Shown piece after piece: positions 42,512 to 52,022 of a stretch of DNA of 64,000 nt; within the stretch, counting starts at the first letter, position 1; each line of letters opens with the position of its first letter. The notes beneath the pieces are model-generated. The model saw only the letters and a list, made by a program, of their open reading frames with translations, was not told the origin of the DNA and ran no database searches. The stretch comes from Rhodococcoides kyotonense (lineage in GTDB: Bacteria; Actinomycetota; Actinomycetes; Mycobacteriales; Mycobacteriaceae), in NCBI RefSeq assembly GCF_900188125.1, contig NZ_FZOW01000015.1, positions 1 to 64,000 of the forward strand, in the 5' to 3' direction. The translations under genes and the position numbers were made by a program.

Positions 42512-43992
42512 GCCATTGTGTCGTCATCGGAATCGACTCCTCCACCCAGTCCTGCAAAGCCGAAGTGCGCGACGCGCTCACCGGAGAACTCCTGGGTTCT
42601 GGATTCGCCCCGCACACTCCTGCCTTTCCCCCGTGCAGCGAGCAGGACCCGCGGTCGTGGTGGGACGCCCTGGTCAGTGCCGTCCGCACTGCAATCGGAC
42701 GCTCCGGTGATGTTCAGGTCGCCGCTATTTCGGTGGCCGCACAGTGCCACGGATTGGTATTGCTGGGCGAGGACGACGAACCACTCCGCCCGGCGAAACT
42801 GTGGAACGACACCACCGGTGCCGATCAGCTGAGCAAGCTGATCGACACCATCGGAGGCTCCGAATGGGTCCGTCGCGTCGGAACGCTTCCTACAGCCGCG
42901 TTCACCATCGCCAAACTCGCCTGGGTCGCCGACCACGAACCCGCCCTGTTGGACAGCGCACGCAGGATCCTGCTCCCCCATGACTACCTGACTTACCGCC
43001 TGAGCGGGCGCGCGGTCACAGACCGCTCCGACGCTTCGGGAACAGGATATTTCGACGCAACCACCTCCACCTGGCTCCCGGAATACCTCGACGCAGCCGC
43101 CGGCGCGCGTGACTGGCTGCCAATGCTGCCCACCGTTCTCACCGGTGCAGAACCTGCGGGGCACCTGGCCGAGACGGCAGCTGCCGAGCTCGGAATCACC
43201 GGGACGGTGCTCGTTGCTGCAGGTGCAGGGGACCAACATGCTGCATATCTCGGTCTCGGGCTCGGCGACGGTGATCAGTACATCGGCCTCGGCACCTCCG
43301 GGGTCGTCGCGACATCCAGCCGCACGCCTGTTTTCGACGAAAGCGGAACCGTCGACGGTGTTGCCGACACCACCGGTGGATACCTTCCTCTTGTCTCGAC
43401 GCTCAACGCAGCGCGCGTCGGGGATACCGCGGCGCGGATCCTCGGCACCGACCACGCGGGGGTCGCCGACCTGGCCCTGGCGGCAGGACCGACGATCGGG
43501 CCGATCCTTGTCCCCTTCCTCGACGGCGAACGCACACCCAACAGGCCACATGCACGTGGATTGCTGTCGAATATCACCTCGGCGACCACCCGTGAAGAGA
43601 TCGCCCGTGCGTTCCTCGAAGGCCCGTTGCTGTCGTTGCTGAGCGGGCGCGACGCTCTGCGTTCATTCGGGGTGCGTTGCGAAGGGCCGCTGACGGTTGT
43701 CGGTGGAGGAACTCGCTCACACGCCAATCTTCAGCTATTGGCCGACCTGGCAGACGAAGTCGTCGTCGTTCCCGACACCGATGAAGCCACCGCACGCGGA
43801 GCTTGCGTACAAGCCGCTGCTGTCGCTGCCGATGCCGACGTCGACGGAATGATCGAGATCGCGCAACGGTGGGCTCCGCCAGCACGCATGACCATCCATC
43901 CTCGCGACAGCACCCGCGATCTCCCGGGTCTGCGCGCTCAGTGGGCTCGAGCAGCCGACGTCGAAGCCCTGGACAGGCGGGCTACCCGATGA
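42508..43992 (+). CDS. xylB: FGGY-family pentulose kinase (xylulokinase-like)
   Basis: A 494-residue FGGY kinase. Conserved blocks: VIGIDSSTQSCKAEVRDA (phosphate 1), ISVAAQCHGLVLLGEDD (substrate Gln/His), LWNDTTGADQLSKL, RILLPHDYLTYRLSG, AGAGDQHAAYLGLG (catalytic Asp), GLGTSGVVATSSRTPV, and the adenosine motif VVGGGTRSHANLQLLADL. It phosphorylates a ketopentose such as D-xylulose made by the dehydrogenases downstream. Both ends overlap neighbouring genes by 4 bases. Confidence 0.88.
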   Translation: MSHCVVIGIDSSTQSCKAEVRDALTGELLGSGFAPHTPAFPPCSEQDPRSWWDALVSAVRTAIGRSGDVQVAAISVAAQCHGLVLLGEDDEPLRPAKLWNDTTGADQLSKLIDTIGGSEWVRRVGTLPTAAFTIAKLAWVADHEPALLDSARRILLPHDYLTYRLSGRAVTDRSDASGTGYFDATTSTWLPEYLDAAAGARDWLPMLPTVLTGAEPAGHLAETAAAELGITGTVLVAAGAGDQHAAYLGLGLGDGDQYIGLGTSGVVATSSRTPVFDESGTVDGVADTTGGYLPLVSTLNAARVGDTAARILGTDHAGVADLALAAGPTIGPILVPFLDGERTPNRPHARGLLSNITSATTREEIARAFLEGPLLSLLSGRDALRSFGVRCEGPLTVVGGGTRSHANLQLLADLADEVVVVPDTDEATARGACVQAAAVAADADVDGMIEIAQRWAPPARMTIHPRDSTRDLPGLRAQWARAADVEALDRRATR

Positions 43993-44624
43993 AGCTCTCC
44001 CTTGCACCGTGGTATGCCGGCCATGAAACTTACCTCGCGGGCAGCGTCTACACCGCGGCCCCGGGCTTCCGCGCCGAGACGGCTAGGACTCTCGTCGACG
44101 CAGGCATCGCCGTCCACGCCGACGTCATGGCACCGCACGAAGGACTACCGTCCGGTGTGACTGTCGAGGAGCTGGCCGAGCTGGCCGCAATCGTCCCCCG
44201 CGAGCTTCTCGGCATCCACCTGATCGGTACAGCTGAAGGAGTCGAGCCTCTGCTGCCACTGGTTCCCGATTGCGCAGATCTCTATGTGCCGTACGGAATT
44301 CACGTGGACCGCCCTACAACCCGAATTTGGGCGGCACTGTGGGACGAGTTCGGCGCAAACATCCCCGCCGCCGACGAGTTCGATGGCTACGACGGGCTGC
44401 TGATCATGCTCCTCGAACCCGGTACTTCGGGTGCAGCAGACCCATCCCGGCTCGCCCTGTCCCGCGTCCTCGCGCCCCATATCGCGGTCGCAGTAGACGG
44501 CGGCGTCACACCTGAGCTGATCCCGCAATGCCTGGATGCAGGGGTGAGCACTGTAGTCGTCGGACGCGCCCTACTCACCGAAGCTTCATCGACCGAAATC
44601 TCTCTGTCGGAAGGACAATCATGA
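43989..44624 (+). CDS. Divergent ribulose-phosphate 3-epimerase-like protein
   Basis: A 211-residue TIM-barrel protein. It begins MKLSLAPWYAGHETYLAG rather than the usual IAPSILSADF, but keeps VHADVMAPHEGLPSGVTVEE near the first metal-binding Asp, GIHVDRPTTRIWAALW, and the phosphate-site end VAVDGGVTPELIPQCLDAG followed by VSTVVVGRALL. This matches the ribulose-phosphate epimerase fold with much divergence around the active site. It may use a related pentulose- or tetrulose-phosphate. Start ATGA overlaps the kinase stop; the end overlaps the dehydrogenase start. Confidence 0.72.
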   Translation: MKLSLAPWYAGHETYLAGSVYTAAPGFRAETARTLVDAGIAVHADVMAPHEGLPSGVTVEELAELAAIVPRELLGIHLIGTAEGVEPLLPLVPDCADLYVPYGIHVDRPTTRIWAALWDEFGANIPAADEFDGYDGLLIMLLEPGTSGAADPSRLALSRVLAPHIAVAVDGGVTPELIPQCLDAGVSTVVVGRALLTEASSTEISLSEGQS

Positions 44625-45664
44625 CCACCGCCCAGCCCACACCTCCCGCATCATCGATGCGTGCGAGCGTGATGACCGGCGTTCGGACGCTGACAATAGA
44701 AGAGCGTCCCGTTCCCACCCCGGCCCCGTACGAAGTCCTCATCGAGGTAGCCGCTGTCGGTGTGTGTGGCTCCGACGTGCATTACTACCGCGAAGGCCGC
44801 ATCGGCGACTTCGTCGTCAACGATCCGATGGTCCTAGGCCACGAACTGTCCGGCCGCATCTCCGCCGTCGGCGAGGGTGTCGACGAGAGCCGCATCGGCC
44901 AGCGCGTCGCAGTGGAGCCGCAGCACCCGTGCCGGCGATGCGAGCAGTGTATGGCCGGTCGCTACAACCTTTGCCCGCACATGAAGTTCTACGCGACGCC
45001 GCCGATCGACGGAGCGTTCTGCCGCTACGTCACCATCGACGCCGATTTCGCGCATCCGGTCCCCGATTCGCTGTCTGACGAGGCCGCAGCGCTGCTCGAG
45101 CCGCTTTCGGTCGCCGTCACGACGATGCGCAAGGCAGGCATCGTGCCCGGATCGTCCATCCTCATTGCCGGCGCCGGTCCGATCGGCATCATCACCGCGC
45201 AGGCAGCCCGTGCATTCGGCGCATCGCGCATCGTGGTGTCCGACTTGGTCGAATCCCGTCGTGAGCGGGCACTGACCTTCGGTGCCACCGAGGTCATCGA
45301 CCCGATGACGCAGGACGTCGCAGCTCTCGACCCGCCGGTCGACGCGTTCGTCGACGCCAGTGGCGCCGTCCCCGCCATCCAGAGCGGCATCCGCGCCGTC
45401 GGCCCCGCCGGTCGCGTCGTGCTCGTCGGCATGGGTGCCGATAACTACGCCCTACCGGTCAGTCATATCCAGAATCTGGAGATCACCGTCACCGGGGTCT
45501 TCCGATACACCGATACCTGGCCCGCTGCAATACATCTCGCGTCCTCAGGGCTAGTCGATCTCGATCGCCTCGTCACGGGACGCTACGACCTCGAGCACGT
45601 CGCCGACGCGCTCGAAAGTGACACCGACCCTGCCAGCCTCAAGTCGATAGTGGTGCCTGCATGA
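44621..45664 (+). CDS. Zinc-dependent polyol (sorbitol/xylitol-type) dehydrogenase
   Basis: A 347-residue medium-chain dehydrogenase. The catalytic zinc set is GVCGSDVHYYREGRIGDFVV and HELSG. The structural-zinc region CRRCEQCMAGRYNLCPHMKF has four Cys. The NAD domain has AGAGPIGIITAQAARAFGA. This is the sorbitol/xylitol-dehydrogenase branch, which turns a polyol into a ketose. The ATG at 44621 overlaps the previous stop (ATGA). The polyol is unknown, but a pentitol giving a ketopentose would fit the kinase. Confidence 0.88.
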   Translation: MTTAQPTPPASSMRASVMTGVRTLTIEERPVPTPAPYEVLIEVAAVGVCGSDVHYYREGRIGDFVVNDPMVLGHELSGRISAVGEGVDESRIGQRVAVEPQHPCRRCEQCMAGRYNLCPHMKFYATPPIDGAFCRYVTIDADFAHPVPDSLSDEAAALLEPLSVAVTTMRKAGIVPGSSILIAGAGPIGIITAQAARAFGASRIVVSDLVESRRERALTFGATEVIDPMTQDVAALDPPVDAFVDASGAVPAIQSGIRAVGPAGRVVLVGMGADNYALPVSHIQNLEITVTGVFRYTDTWPAAIHLASSGLVDLDRLVTGRYDLEHVADALESDTDPASLKSIVVPA

Positions 45665-46425
45665 GTAACAATCCTTTTGATCTGACCGGACGTACTGCAA
45701 TCGTCACCGGCGGCAACCAAGGCCTCGGGCGCGCGTTCGCGTTCGGTCTCGCCGCGGCCGGCGCCAAGGTCGCCATCGCCGGGCGAAGCGCTGAACGCAA
45801 CGCCAAGGTGGTCACCGAAGCGGCGGCCGAAGGCTTCGAGTTCGCAGAGATCACTGCAGACATCACCAAGCACGCCGACATCGAGCGCATGACCGCCGAG
45901 GCCATCGACAAGCTCGGCCACATCGACATCCTCGTCAACAACGCGGGTACCTGCTACCACAACGAATCCTGGGACGTCACCGAGAGCGAATGGGACAACG
46001 TTTTCGACCTCAACGTCAAAGCACTGTGGGAGTGCAGCATCTCCGTCGGCGCTCATATGCGAGAGCGCGGCACCGGCTCGGTCGTGAACATCGGATCGAT
46101 GTCCGGTCTCATCGTCAATCGTCCCCAGATGCAGCCTGCGTACAACGCATCCAAGGCCGCCGTACATCACCTGACCAAGTCCCTGGCCGCCGAATGGGGT
46201 CCTCTTGGAATTCGTGTCAACGCAGTCGCTCCCGGCTACTGCAAGACCGAAATGGCTCCGGTCGATCGTCCCGATCTCAAGCGTTACTGGATCGACGACG
46301 CACCGATGCAGCGTTACGCCATGCCCGAAGAGATCGCACCGAGCGTCGTCTTCCTGGCCAGTGACGCAGCAAGTTTCATCACCGGATCTGTTCTGGTTGC
46401 AGATGGAGGCTACACAGCATGGTAG
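45661..46425 (+). CDS. Short-chain dehydrogenase/reductase (polyol-type)
   Basis: A 254-residue SDR. The cofactor motif is IVTGGNQGLGRAFAFGLAAA, with NNAG in LVNNAGTCYHNESWDV and the catalytic Ser-Tyr-Lys as NIGSMSG ... AYNASKAAVHHLTK. The end SFITGSVLVADGGYTAW is typical. It resembles D-arabinitol and mannitol-type SDRs. It overlaps both neighbours, so it is in the same transcript. Together with the two zinc enzymes it gives three candidate dehydrogenases in one operon. Confidence 0.88.
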   Translation: MSNNPFDLTGRTAIVTGGNQGLGRAFAFGLAAAGAKVAIAGRSAERNAKVVTEAAAEGFEFAEITADITKHADIERMTAEAIDKLGHIDILVNNAGTCYHNESWDVTESEWDNVFDLNVKALWECSISVGAHMRERGTGSVVNIGSMSGLIVNRPQMQPAYNASKAAVHHLTKSLAAEWGPLGIRVNAVAPGYCKTEMAPVDRPDLKRYWIDDAPMQRYAMPEEIAPSVVFLASDAASFITGSVLVADGGYTAW

Positions 46426-47474
46426 GCACCGAAGTATCGACGGTTCGTCGCATCCTCGTCGAAGGCATCGACGAGGTCAGCGTGGAAAGCGTCTCCACCC
46501 CTGATGCGGGAGCGGGTGAAGTCCGCGTGCGCAGCACCGTCGTCGGCATCTGTGGTTCCGACATCCACGCGGCCCATGGACGACATCCGTTCATCGACTT
46601 GCCGTTCCGCCCCGGCCACGAGGTCGTCGGTGTCGTCGACGCCACCGGAGACGGTGCCGACGCATCTCTGCTCGGCAAGCGCGTGGTCGTCGAGCCGAAC
46701 CTCGCATGCGGTCAATGCACACAGTGTCGGGCCGGCCGCTACAACATCTGCGCCGAACTGGCCGTCTTCGGTTGCCAGACCCCCGGTGGCCTCACCGATG
46801 CGTTCACCATCGCCGAGGACCGCGTGATTCCCCTCGCCGACGAGCTCGACGATCGCCACGCAGCTCTCATCGAGCCGCTCGCGACGCCCGTCCACGCCGT
46901 TCGCCGCGCGGCAGGCCTGGTCGGTGGGCTGGACGCCAAGCGCGTCGTCGTGTTCGGCGCCGGCCCGATCGGACTGTTCGTCCTTCTGGCCGCACGTCGC
47001 GCCGGTGCCATCGTGGTCGTCGCCGATCTGCTCGATTCCAAGCGTGCTCGCGCCGAACGACTCGGCGCAGTCGGTAGTTTCGACCCGACCACCTCCGACG
47101 CCGTCACGGCAGCCAAGGACGCGCTCGGGGGACCCGCTGACGTCGTCATCGACTGCGTCGCGCGTGAATCCTCTGTGGCACAGGCCGTCGACATCGTCGA
47201 CAAGGGCGGAGCTGTCCTGATCGTCGGAGTCGCCGCGGGATCCACGCCGGTGCCCCTTGACCTGATCCAAGATCGCGAGATCATCCTCGCCGGATGCCTG
47301 ATGTACGTCCGCTCCGACGTACAGGAAGCCATCGACATGCTCACCGAGGGTGTCGTGCCGATCGACGAGTTCGTCACCGCTGAATACCCGCTCGAACGAG
47401 CAGCCGAGGCATTCGCCGCATCTACCGACCCCGAGCACGTGAAAGTCCTGATCACCGTCGGAGACCGACCGTGA
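46419..47474 (+). CDS. Second zinc-dependent alcohol dehydrogenase
   Basis: A 351-residue medium-chain dehydrogenase. Catalytic-zinc residues are in GICGSDIHAAHGRHPFIDLP and RPGHEVVG. The structural-zinc Cys are in EPNLACGQCTQCRAGRYNIC. The NAD site is VVFGAGPIGLFVLLAARRAG. It shares the overall plan of the enzyme at 44621 but differs at most positions, so the two likely act on different polyols or steps. It begins 7 bases before the SDR stop and its own stop overlaps the ATPase start. Confidence 0.87.
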   Translation: MVGTEVSTVRRILVEGIDEVSVESVSTPDAGAGEVRVRSTVVGICGSDIHAAHGRHPFIDLPFRPGHEVVGVVDATGDGADASLLGKRVVVEPNLACGQCTQCRAGRYNICAELAVFGCQTPGGLTDAFTIAEDRVIPLADELDDRHAALIEPLATPVHAVRRAAGLVGGLDAKRVVVFGAGPIGLFVLLAARRAGAIVVVADLLDSKRARAERLGAVGSFDPTTSDAVTAAKDALGGPADVVIDCVARESSVAQAVDIVDKGGAVLIVGVAAGSTPVPLDLIQDREIILAGCLMYVRSDVQEAIDMLTEGVVPIDEFVTAEYPLERAAEAFAASTDPEHVKVLITVGDRP

Positions 47475-49024
47475 CACGGCTGCTCGAATGCCAGGAGGTG
47501 ACGAAGAGTTTCGGCGGAATACCTGTCCTCAAGGGCATTTCGCTCGAACTCCAGCCCGGCACCGTCACCGCCCTGGCAGGTGAGAACGGTGCAGGCAAGT
47601 CGACGCTCATGAAGATCGCGACCGGCCAGCTTCGCGCCGACACCGGCATCGTGACGATCGGCGAGCACACGCTGTCGTCCGGAGACCCTCGGGATGCCGT
47701 CCGACACGGAGTTGCGATCGTGCCGCAAGAACTCGCGTCCATCGACGACATGACGGTGTACGAGAACATGTTCGTCGGACGCGAGAAGAAGCGGGGAATT
47801 TTTCTCGATCGTCGCACGATGATCAAGGAAGCCGCCGAATCGCTTGCAGTGTTCGACGTCTCGATCTCGCCGACCGCTCGAATGGGCAGTTTGCCGGTCG
47901 GCCTCCGTCAGATCATCGAGATCGTCAAGGCGGCCAGGACCGGCGCTCAGGTCGTCATGCTCGACGAACCGACGTCAGCCATCTCCGAGCGCGAGGTCGG
48001 AGGCCTGTACAAGGTGATGCAGCAACTGCGTGATCGCGGTGTCGCCATGGTCTACACCACACACAAGATGGCCGAGATCCGCGCGATCGCGGATAGAGTC
48101 GTCGTGCTCCGGGACGGCAAGCTGATTACAGATGAGAAGCTGACCGACATCACCGACGACGAGATCGTCACCGCGATGATCGGCCGGGAACTCGAGAACC
48201 TCTTCCCCACAGTCGGTAAGGCCACGGGCGACGTCGTTCTCGAGGTCGAGAACCTCCATGTCGCCGGCGCGTCGACACCGGTGAACCTGACGGTCCGACG
48301 CGGCGAGATCGTCGGACTTGCAGGTCTGGTCGGCGCAGGCCGTACCGAGCTGCTCGAAGCGCTGTTCGGAATGCGCAGCGTCACGTCGGGAACCGTCAAG
48401 GTCGACGGCAAGGTGGTAGCCAAAGGCAAGCCGGCCGCCGCGATCACTGCAGGCATGGCCATGGTGCCCGAGGACCGCAAGGTCAACGGCGTCGTGCTGT
48501 CGATGAACGTGCTGGACAACGGATCTCTTCCCAGACTCTCGTCGTTCAGCATTGCCGGATGGCTGCGCAACAAGTCACGTTCCACGGCCGTGTCCGGAGC
48601 GATGGAGTCCGTGCGACTACGGAGTCGCGGGATGAGCCAGAGTGTCGGAACGCTGTCGGGTGGAAACCAGCAGAAAGTCGTCCTCGCTCGTTGGTTGACC
48701 GGGACCGTCAACGTGCTGCTACTCGACGAGCCCACGCGCGGCGTCGACGTCGGAGCCCGCTCCGAGATCTATCGCATCATCACCGAATTCGCCAGCCGCG
48801 GAATGGCTGTCGTCATGGCCTCGTCGGACATGCCGGAGATCGTAGGTCTCTCGCACCGTGCGTTCGTCATGCGCGAGGGAGCCTTCGTCGGCGAACTCGA
48901 TCGGGACGCGCTAGATCACCCAAAAGTTCAGGACTCGGTGTTCCGCATGGCCACTGCCTTGGACACACGAAGTGAAACCCTTGCGGCCGACCAGCGGCCG
49001 TCACTCGAGGAGGCACAACAGTGA
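47471..49024 (+). CDS. Sugar ABC transporter ATPase (two-domain, ribose type)
   Basis: A 517-residue protein with two ABC domains. N-domain: Walker A LAGENGAGKSTLMKIATGQL, signature LPVGLRQIIEIVKA, Walker B VVMLDEPTSAISE. C-domain: GLAGLVGAGRTELLEALFG, LSGGNQQKVVLARWL, LLLDEPTRGVDVGARSEIYR. The degenerate signature in the first half is normal for RbsA/XylG/MglA. It energises the permease encoded next, whose start overlaps its stop. Confidence 0.94.
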   Translation: MTRLLECQEVTKSFGGIPVLKGISLELQPGTVTALAGENGAGKSTLMKIATGQLRADTGIVTIGEHTLSSGDPRDAVRHGVAIVPQELASIDDMTVYENMFVGREKKRGIFLDRRTMIKEAAESLAVFDVSISPTARMGSLPVGLRQIIEIVKAARTGAQVVMLDEPTSAISEREVGGLYKVMQQLRDRGVAMVYTTHKMAEIRAIADRVVVLRDGKLITDEKLTDITDDEIVTAMIGRELENLFPTVGKATGDVVLEVENLHVAGASTPVNLTVRRGEIVGLAGLVGAGRTELLEALFGMRSVTSGTVKVDGKVVAKGKPAAAITAGMAMVPEDRKVNGVVLSMNVLDNGSLPRLSSFSIAGWLRNKSRSTAVSGAMESVRLRSRGMSQSVGTLSGGNQQKVVLARWLTGTVNVLLLDEPTRGVDVGARSEIYRIITEFASRGMAVVMASSDMPEIVGLSHRAFVMREGAFVGELDRDALDHPKVQDSVFRMATALDTRSETLAADQRPSLEEAQQ

Positions 49025-50040
49025 CAACACCCGTCGCTGACACGGACGACAAGACGTCCGTGTCGGCCACCACCGGCGAGCCGGTGCGCCGGTTCTCCGG
49101 TGCATGGGCCGGAGCGCTGGCACTGCGCTACTCCATGGTCATCGTCATGTTGCTCGTCATCGGGTACTTCTCCTACCGCAGTGCGCGATTCGGCACCGTG
49201 GACAACCTGCAGACGATCCTCGTCGCGGCCGCTCCGTTCGCTCTGATCGCCCTCGGACAGACCCTCGTGATCCTCACCGGCGGCATCGACCTTTCGGTCG
49301 GTAGCGTCATTGCCGTCTCTGCGATGGCGTCGGCCGCTGTGGCCAAAGCGAATCCGGGCCAGATCTGGATGACCGTTCTGGTTGCGATGGCCGTCGGACT
49401 GGTCGCAGGCTCGATCAACGGATACCTGGTTTCTCGCATCAATGTTCCTCCGTTCATTGCAACACTGGGTATGCTTACTGCCGGTTCAGGTTTCGCGTAT
49501 GTGATCGGCGGCGGTGCACCGATCAACGGCCTCCCGGCCGAATTCGGTCAGATCGCCAACACCAAGGTCTTCGGCCTCCAGATCCCCGTTCTCGTGATGA
49601 TCATCGGCATCATCGTCCTAGCGGTGGTCATGAAGCGAACCGCCTACGGTATGCGCGTCTACGCCGTCGGCGGTAACCGCACCGCAGCCGAGATCGCCGG
49701 CATCAATGCCAAGAACGTGCTCTTCAGCGTTTATGCATTGTCCGGAGTTCTCGCGGGACTGTCAGGGGTCATGCTGGCCTCCCGCGTGATCTCGGGACCT
49801 CCCAACCTCGGACAGGGCTACGAGCTCGATGCCATCGCAGCGGTAGTCATCGGTGGAGCGAGTCTCATGGGCGGACGCGGCACGATCTGGGGAACCGCTC
49901 TGGGCCTGTTCATGATTCAGACCCTCAACAACGGTCTGGATCTGTTGGTCGTCCCCGCCTACTGGCAGGACGTCATCAAGGGCGTTCTCATCGTGGCAGC
50001 CGTGTCGGTCGATGTCTGGTCGTCCAAACGAAGAATCTGA
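49021..50040 (+). CDS. Sugar ABC transporter permease (ribose type)
   Basis: A 339-residue RbsC-family permease with about ten spans. Key stretches are [20 protein letters not shown] (the GG(I)DLSVGS turn), [40 protein letters not shown] and [20 protein letters not shown]. The N-terminal 25 residues are hydrophilic. It forms the pore for the sugar taken up by the operon. Its start overlaps the ATPase stop, and the binding-protein gene begins 43 bases after its own stop. Confidence 0.93.
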   Translation: MTTPVADTDDKTSVSATTGEPVRRFSGAWAGALALRYSMVIVMLLVIGYFSYRSARFGTVDNLQTILVAAAPFALIALGQTLVILTGGIDLSVGSVIAVSAMASAAVAKANPGQIWMTVLVAMAVGLVAGSINGYLVSRINVPPFIATLGMLTAGSGFAYVIGGGAPINGLPAEFGQIANTKVFGLQIPVLVMIIGIIVLAVVMKRTAYGMRVYAVGGNRTAAEIAGINAKNVLFSVYALSGVLAGLSGVMLASRVISGPPNLGQGYELDAIAAVVIGGASLMGGRGTIWGTALGLFMIQTLNNGLDLLVVPAYWQDVIKGVLIVAAVSVDVWSSKRRI

Positions 50041-50083
50041 TCCACCCGCTTTTCATCCCCCTTCCATCGATCCGGAGAAGACA

Positions 50084-51124
50084 ATGAAGTTTGCTTCCAA
50101 GGTGCTGACCGTAGCGGCCACAGGCCTGCTCGCCGTCGGCGTCACCGCCTGCGGCGCAGGCGATACCAGCGCACAGGACGGCATGACGCGTATAGGCGTC
50201 ACTGTGTACGACATGAGCTCGTTCATCACGGCAGGCAAGGAGGGAATGGAAACGTACGCTGCAGCCAACAACATCGAACTGTTGTGGAACTCAGCAGGAA
50301 ACGATGTTTCGGTCCAGGCCAGCCAGGTCGATTCACTCATCAACCAGGGTGTCGACGCGATCATCGTCGTTCCCGTCCAGGCTGATTCCCTGGCCCCGCA
50401 GGTTCAGGCCGCAAAGGACAAGGACATTCCTGTCATTGCGGTCAACGCCGAACTCGAAACTGATCAGATCTCCGGCAACGTACAGCCCGATGACGTGGCA
50501 GCGGGCGCGCAGGAGATGCAGATGATGGCCGACAAGCTTGGAGGCCGCGGCAACATCGTGATTCTTCAAGGTCCTCTCGGCGGTTCCGGCGAGATCAACC
50601 GCGGTGCCGGTATTGATCAGGTCCTCGCCAAATACCCTGACATAAAGGTCCTCGCCAAGGACACAGCGAACTGGAAACGTGACGAAGCGGTCAACAAGAC
50701 CAAGAACTGGCTCTCCAGCTTCGGTGACCAGATCGACGGAGTCGTCTCCCAGAATGACGACATGGGTCTCGGTGCCCTGCAGGCCCTCAAGGAAGCTGGC
50801 CGAACCGACGTACCCATCGTCGGAATCGACGGCATCGAAGACGGTCTGAACGCCGTCAAGAGCGGCGAGTTCATCGGTACCTCCCTACAGAACGGAACTG
50901 TCGAACTCTCCGCCGGACTCGCGGTGGCGAACAAAATCGCCAACGGCGAAGACACCGACACCGAACCCGTCTACACGATGCCGGCCATCACAGCCGACAA
51001 CGTCGACGTCGCTATCGAACATGTTGTCACCGAACGGCAAGCCTTCCTCGACCAACTCGTGGACCTGACCAACCAGAACCTCGAAACAGGAGATATCGCC
51101 AACGAGGGAATACCCGGCCAGTAG
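50084..51124 (+). CDS. Sugar ABC transporter substrate-binding lipoprotein
   Basis: A 346-residue ribose-type binding protein. Signal [18 protein letters not shown] with the lipobox VTAC. The body has [57 protein letters not shown], and [20 protein letters not shown], all typical of PBP type I sugar proteins. It closes the polyol operon. The ATG at 50084 is preceded by GGAGAAGAC. A hairpin terminator lies 15 bases after the stop. Confidence 0.93.
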   Translation: MKFASKVLTVAATGLLAVGVTACGAGDTSAQDGMTRIGVTVYDMSSFITAGKEGMETYAAANNIELLWNSAGNDVSVQASQVDSLINQGVDAIIVVPVQADSLAPQVQAAKDKDIPVIAVNAELETDQISGNVQPDDVAAGAQEMQMMADKLGGRGNIVILQGPLGGSGEINRGAGIDQVLAKYPDIKVLAKDTANWKRDEAVNKTKNWLSSFGDQIDGVVSQNDDMGLGALQALKEAGRTDVPIVGIDGIEDGLNAVKSGEFIGTSLQNGTVELSAGLAVANKIANGEDTDTEPVYTMPAITADNVDVAIEHVVTERQAFLDQLVDLTNQNLETGDIANEGIPGQ

Positions 51125-51139
51125 GGGTCCCACCACCGC

Positions 51140-51179
51140 TTCGAGGCGGGACGGAGCTCACGGCCCGTCCCGCCTCGAA
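51140..51179 (+). terminator. Hairpin terminator of the polyol operon
   Basis: TTCGAGGCGGGACGG (51140-51154) pairs with its complement (51165-51179) to give a 15-base stem and a 10-base loop, 15 bases after the operon's last stop. Confidence 0.82.
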
Positions 51180-51188
51180 TTCCACAGC

Positions 51189-51489
51189 TCAACCCACCGG
51201 AGACGCCTTCACCCGCTCGTCCACCCGCGACGCATCTATTCTCACGACCATTTCCACACATATCGAATCCAGTCTTGGATATCTCACAAGACCACCGTCG
51301 TGATTCAAGACAGGAAGAAACTCGACTTCGCCGTTCGGTAGCTGCCGCATGAAGGCGGCTTGAATCACCCAAGGTTGTGTGCCGCCTCCAGTTAGGGCTG
51401 AACCTCGGTTCCGAAGGCAGTGTCGTAGCGAGTTTCGTACGCGATGGGGGCACGTGCCCGATACTCGAGTGGAGACGTGTAGCATCATT
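51189..51489 (-). pseudogene. Unidentified coding fragment beyond the IS3 remnant
   Basis: The minus-strand frame that follows the broken IS3 OrfA continues as sequence that looks coding but is not transposase. It includes GGGTQPWVIQAAFMRQLPNG and VRYPRLDSICVEMVVRIDAS, ending RVDERVKASPVG and stop. It has no start of its own and no recognised domain. It may be the 3' part of a gene that the element or a deletion cut. Confidence 0.35.
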
Positions 51490-51826
51490 CCCTCGCGAAA
51501 AGTCGTTGCCGCTTTCAAGATCGCGACGTCCTCGCGAAGCTGCTTGTTCTCGGCTTTCAGACTCTCGATCTCGTCGGCCTCGGTCGAGGTGATTCCGGTC
51601 CGGTCGCCGGCATCGATCTGCGCCTGCACCGCCCAACGCCGCACCGTCTACTGACCGACACCGACCTGCTCGGCGATTGTCTCCGCACCAGTCGTCGACC
51701 GATACTCCGGGCCGTGGGTCTCCAACAACTGCAAAGCCCGCGCGCAGACCTCCAGATCGATCTTCTTAGGCATGTGCTCATCCTTCCTGACCCAGAAGGA
51801 AGCGGCATCAAACCTGGAGTGATTCA
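51490..51826 (-). mobile_element. IS3-family OrfA remnant with in-frame stop
   Basis: From ATG 51773 the frame reads MPKKIDLEVCARALQLLETH and then GAETIAEQVGVGQ, stops at TAG, and continues as TVRRWAVQAQIDAG and ADEIESLKAENKQLREDVAI with LKAATTF. This is an IS3-type OrfA: an HTH followed by a leucine-zipper/coiled coil. It departs from the family after ATTF, where OrfB should begin. The end TGAATCACTCC at 51826 resembles an IS3 terminal repeat. The element is truncated and inactive. Confidence 0.75.
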
Positions 51827-51827
51827 G

Positions 51828-52022
51828 CTAGGGTCTGTTCAGAATTTCGCGCGAAGCCTTTCTTGCGTCAATCGGCGGTGGCAGCTCAATAAAGACACTG
51901 AACCATGGATCAAGAGCCGGAGCGACAACCCCCACACTATTCGAGCCAGCGACGAGGCTGGACACTTTCTCGACTCTGTCGAGCTGTAGTCCGAAACTGG
52001 ATAGAAGTCCCAGGGCTAGCAT
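51828..52022 (-). pseudogene. Truncated 5' end of an unidentified gene
   Basis: A 64-codon frame begins at ATG 52022, overlapping the ABC ATPase stop by 7 bases as genes of one operon do. It reads MLALGLLSSFGLQLDRVEKV, then NSVGVVAPALDPWFSVFIEL, and stops within 2 bases of the IS3 end. I cannot name the family. The position suggests a fourth gene of the ABC operon, cut by the IS3 insertion or a later deletion. Confidence 0.45.

Noticed and set aside
46410..47477. Minus-strand open frame of 355 codons
   Set aside because: Antisense of the second zinc alcohol dehydrogenase; no motifs, and the plus-strand gene has all catalytic residues.
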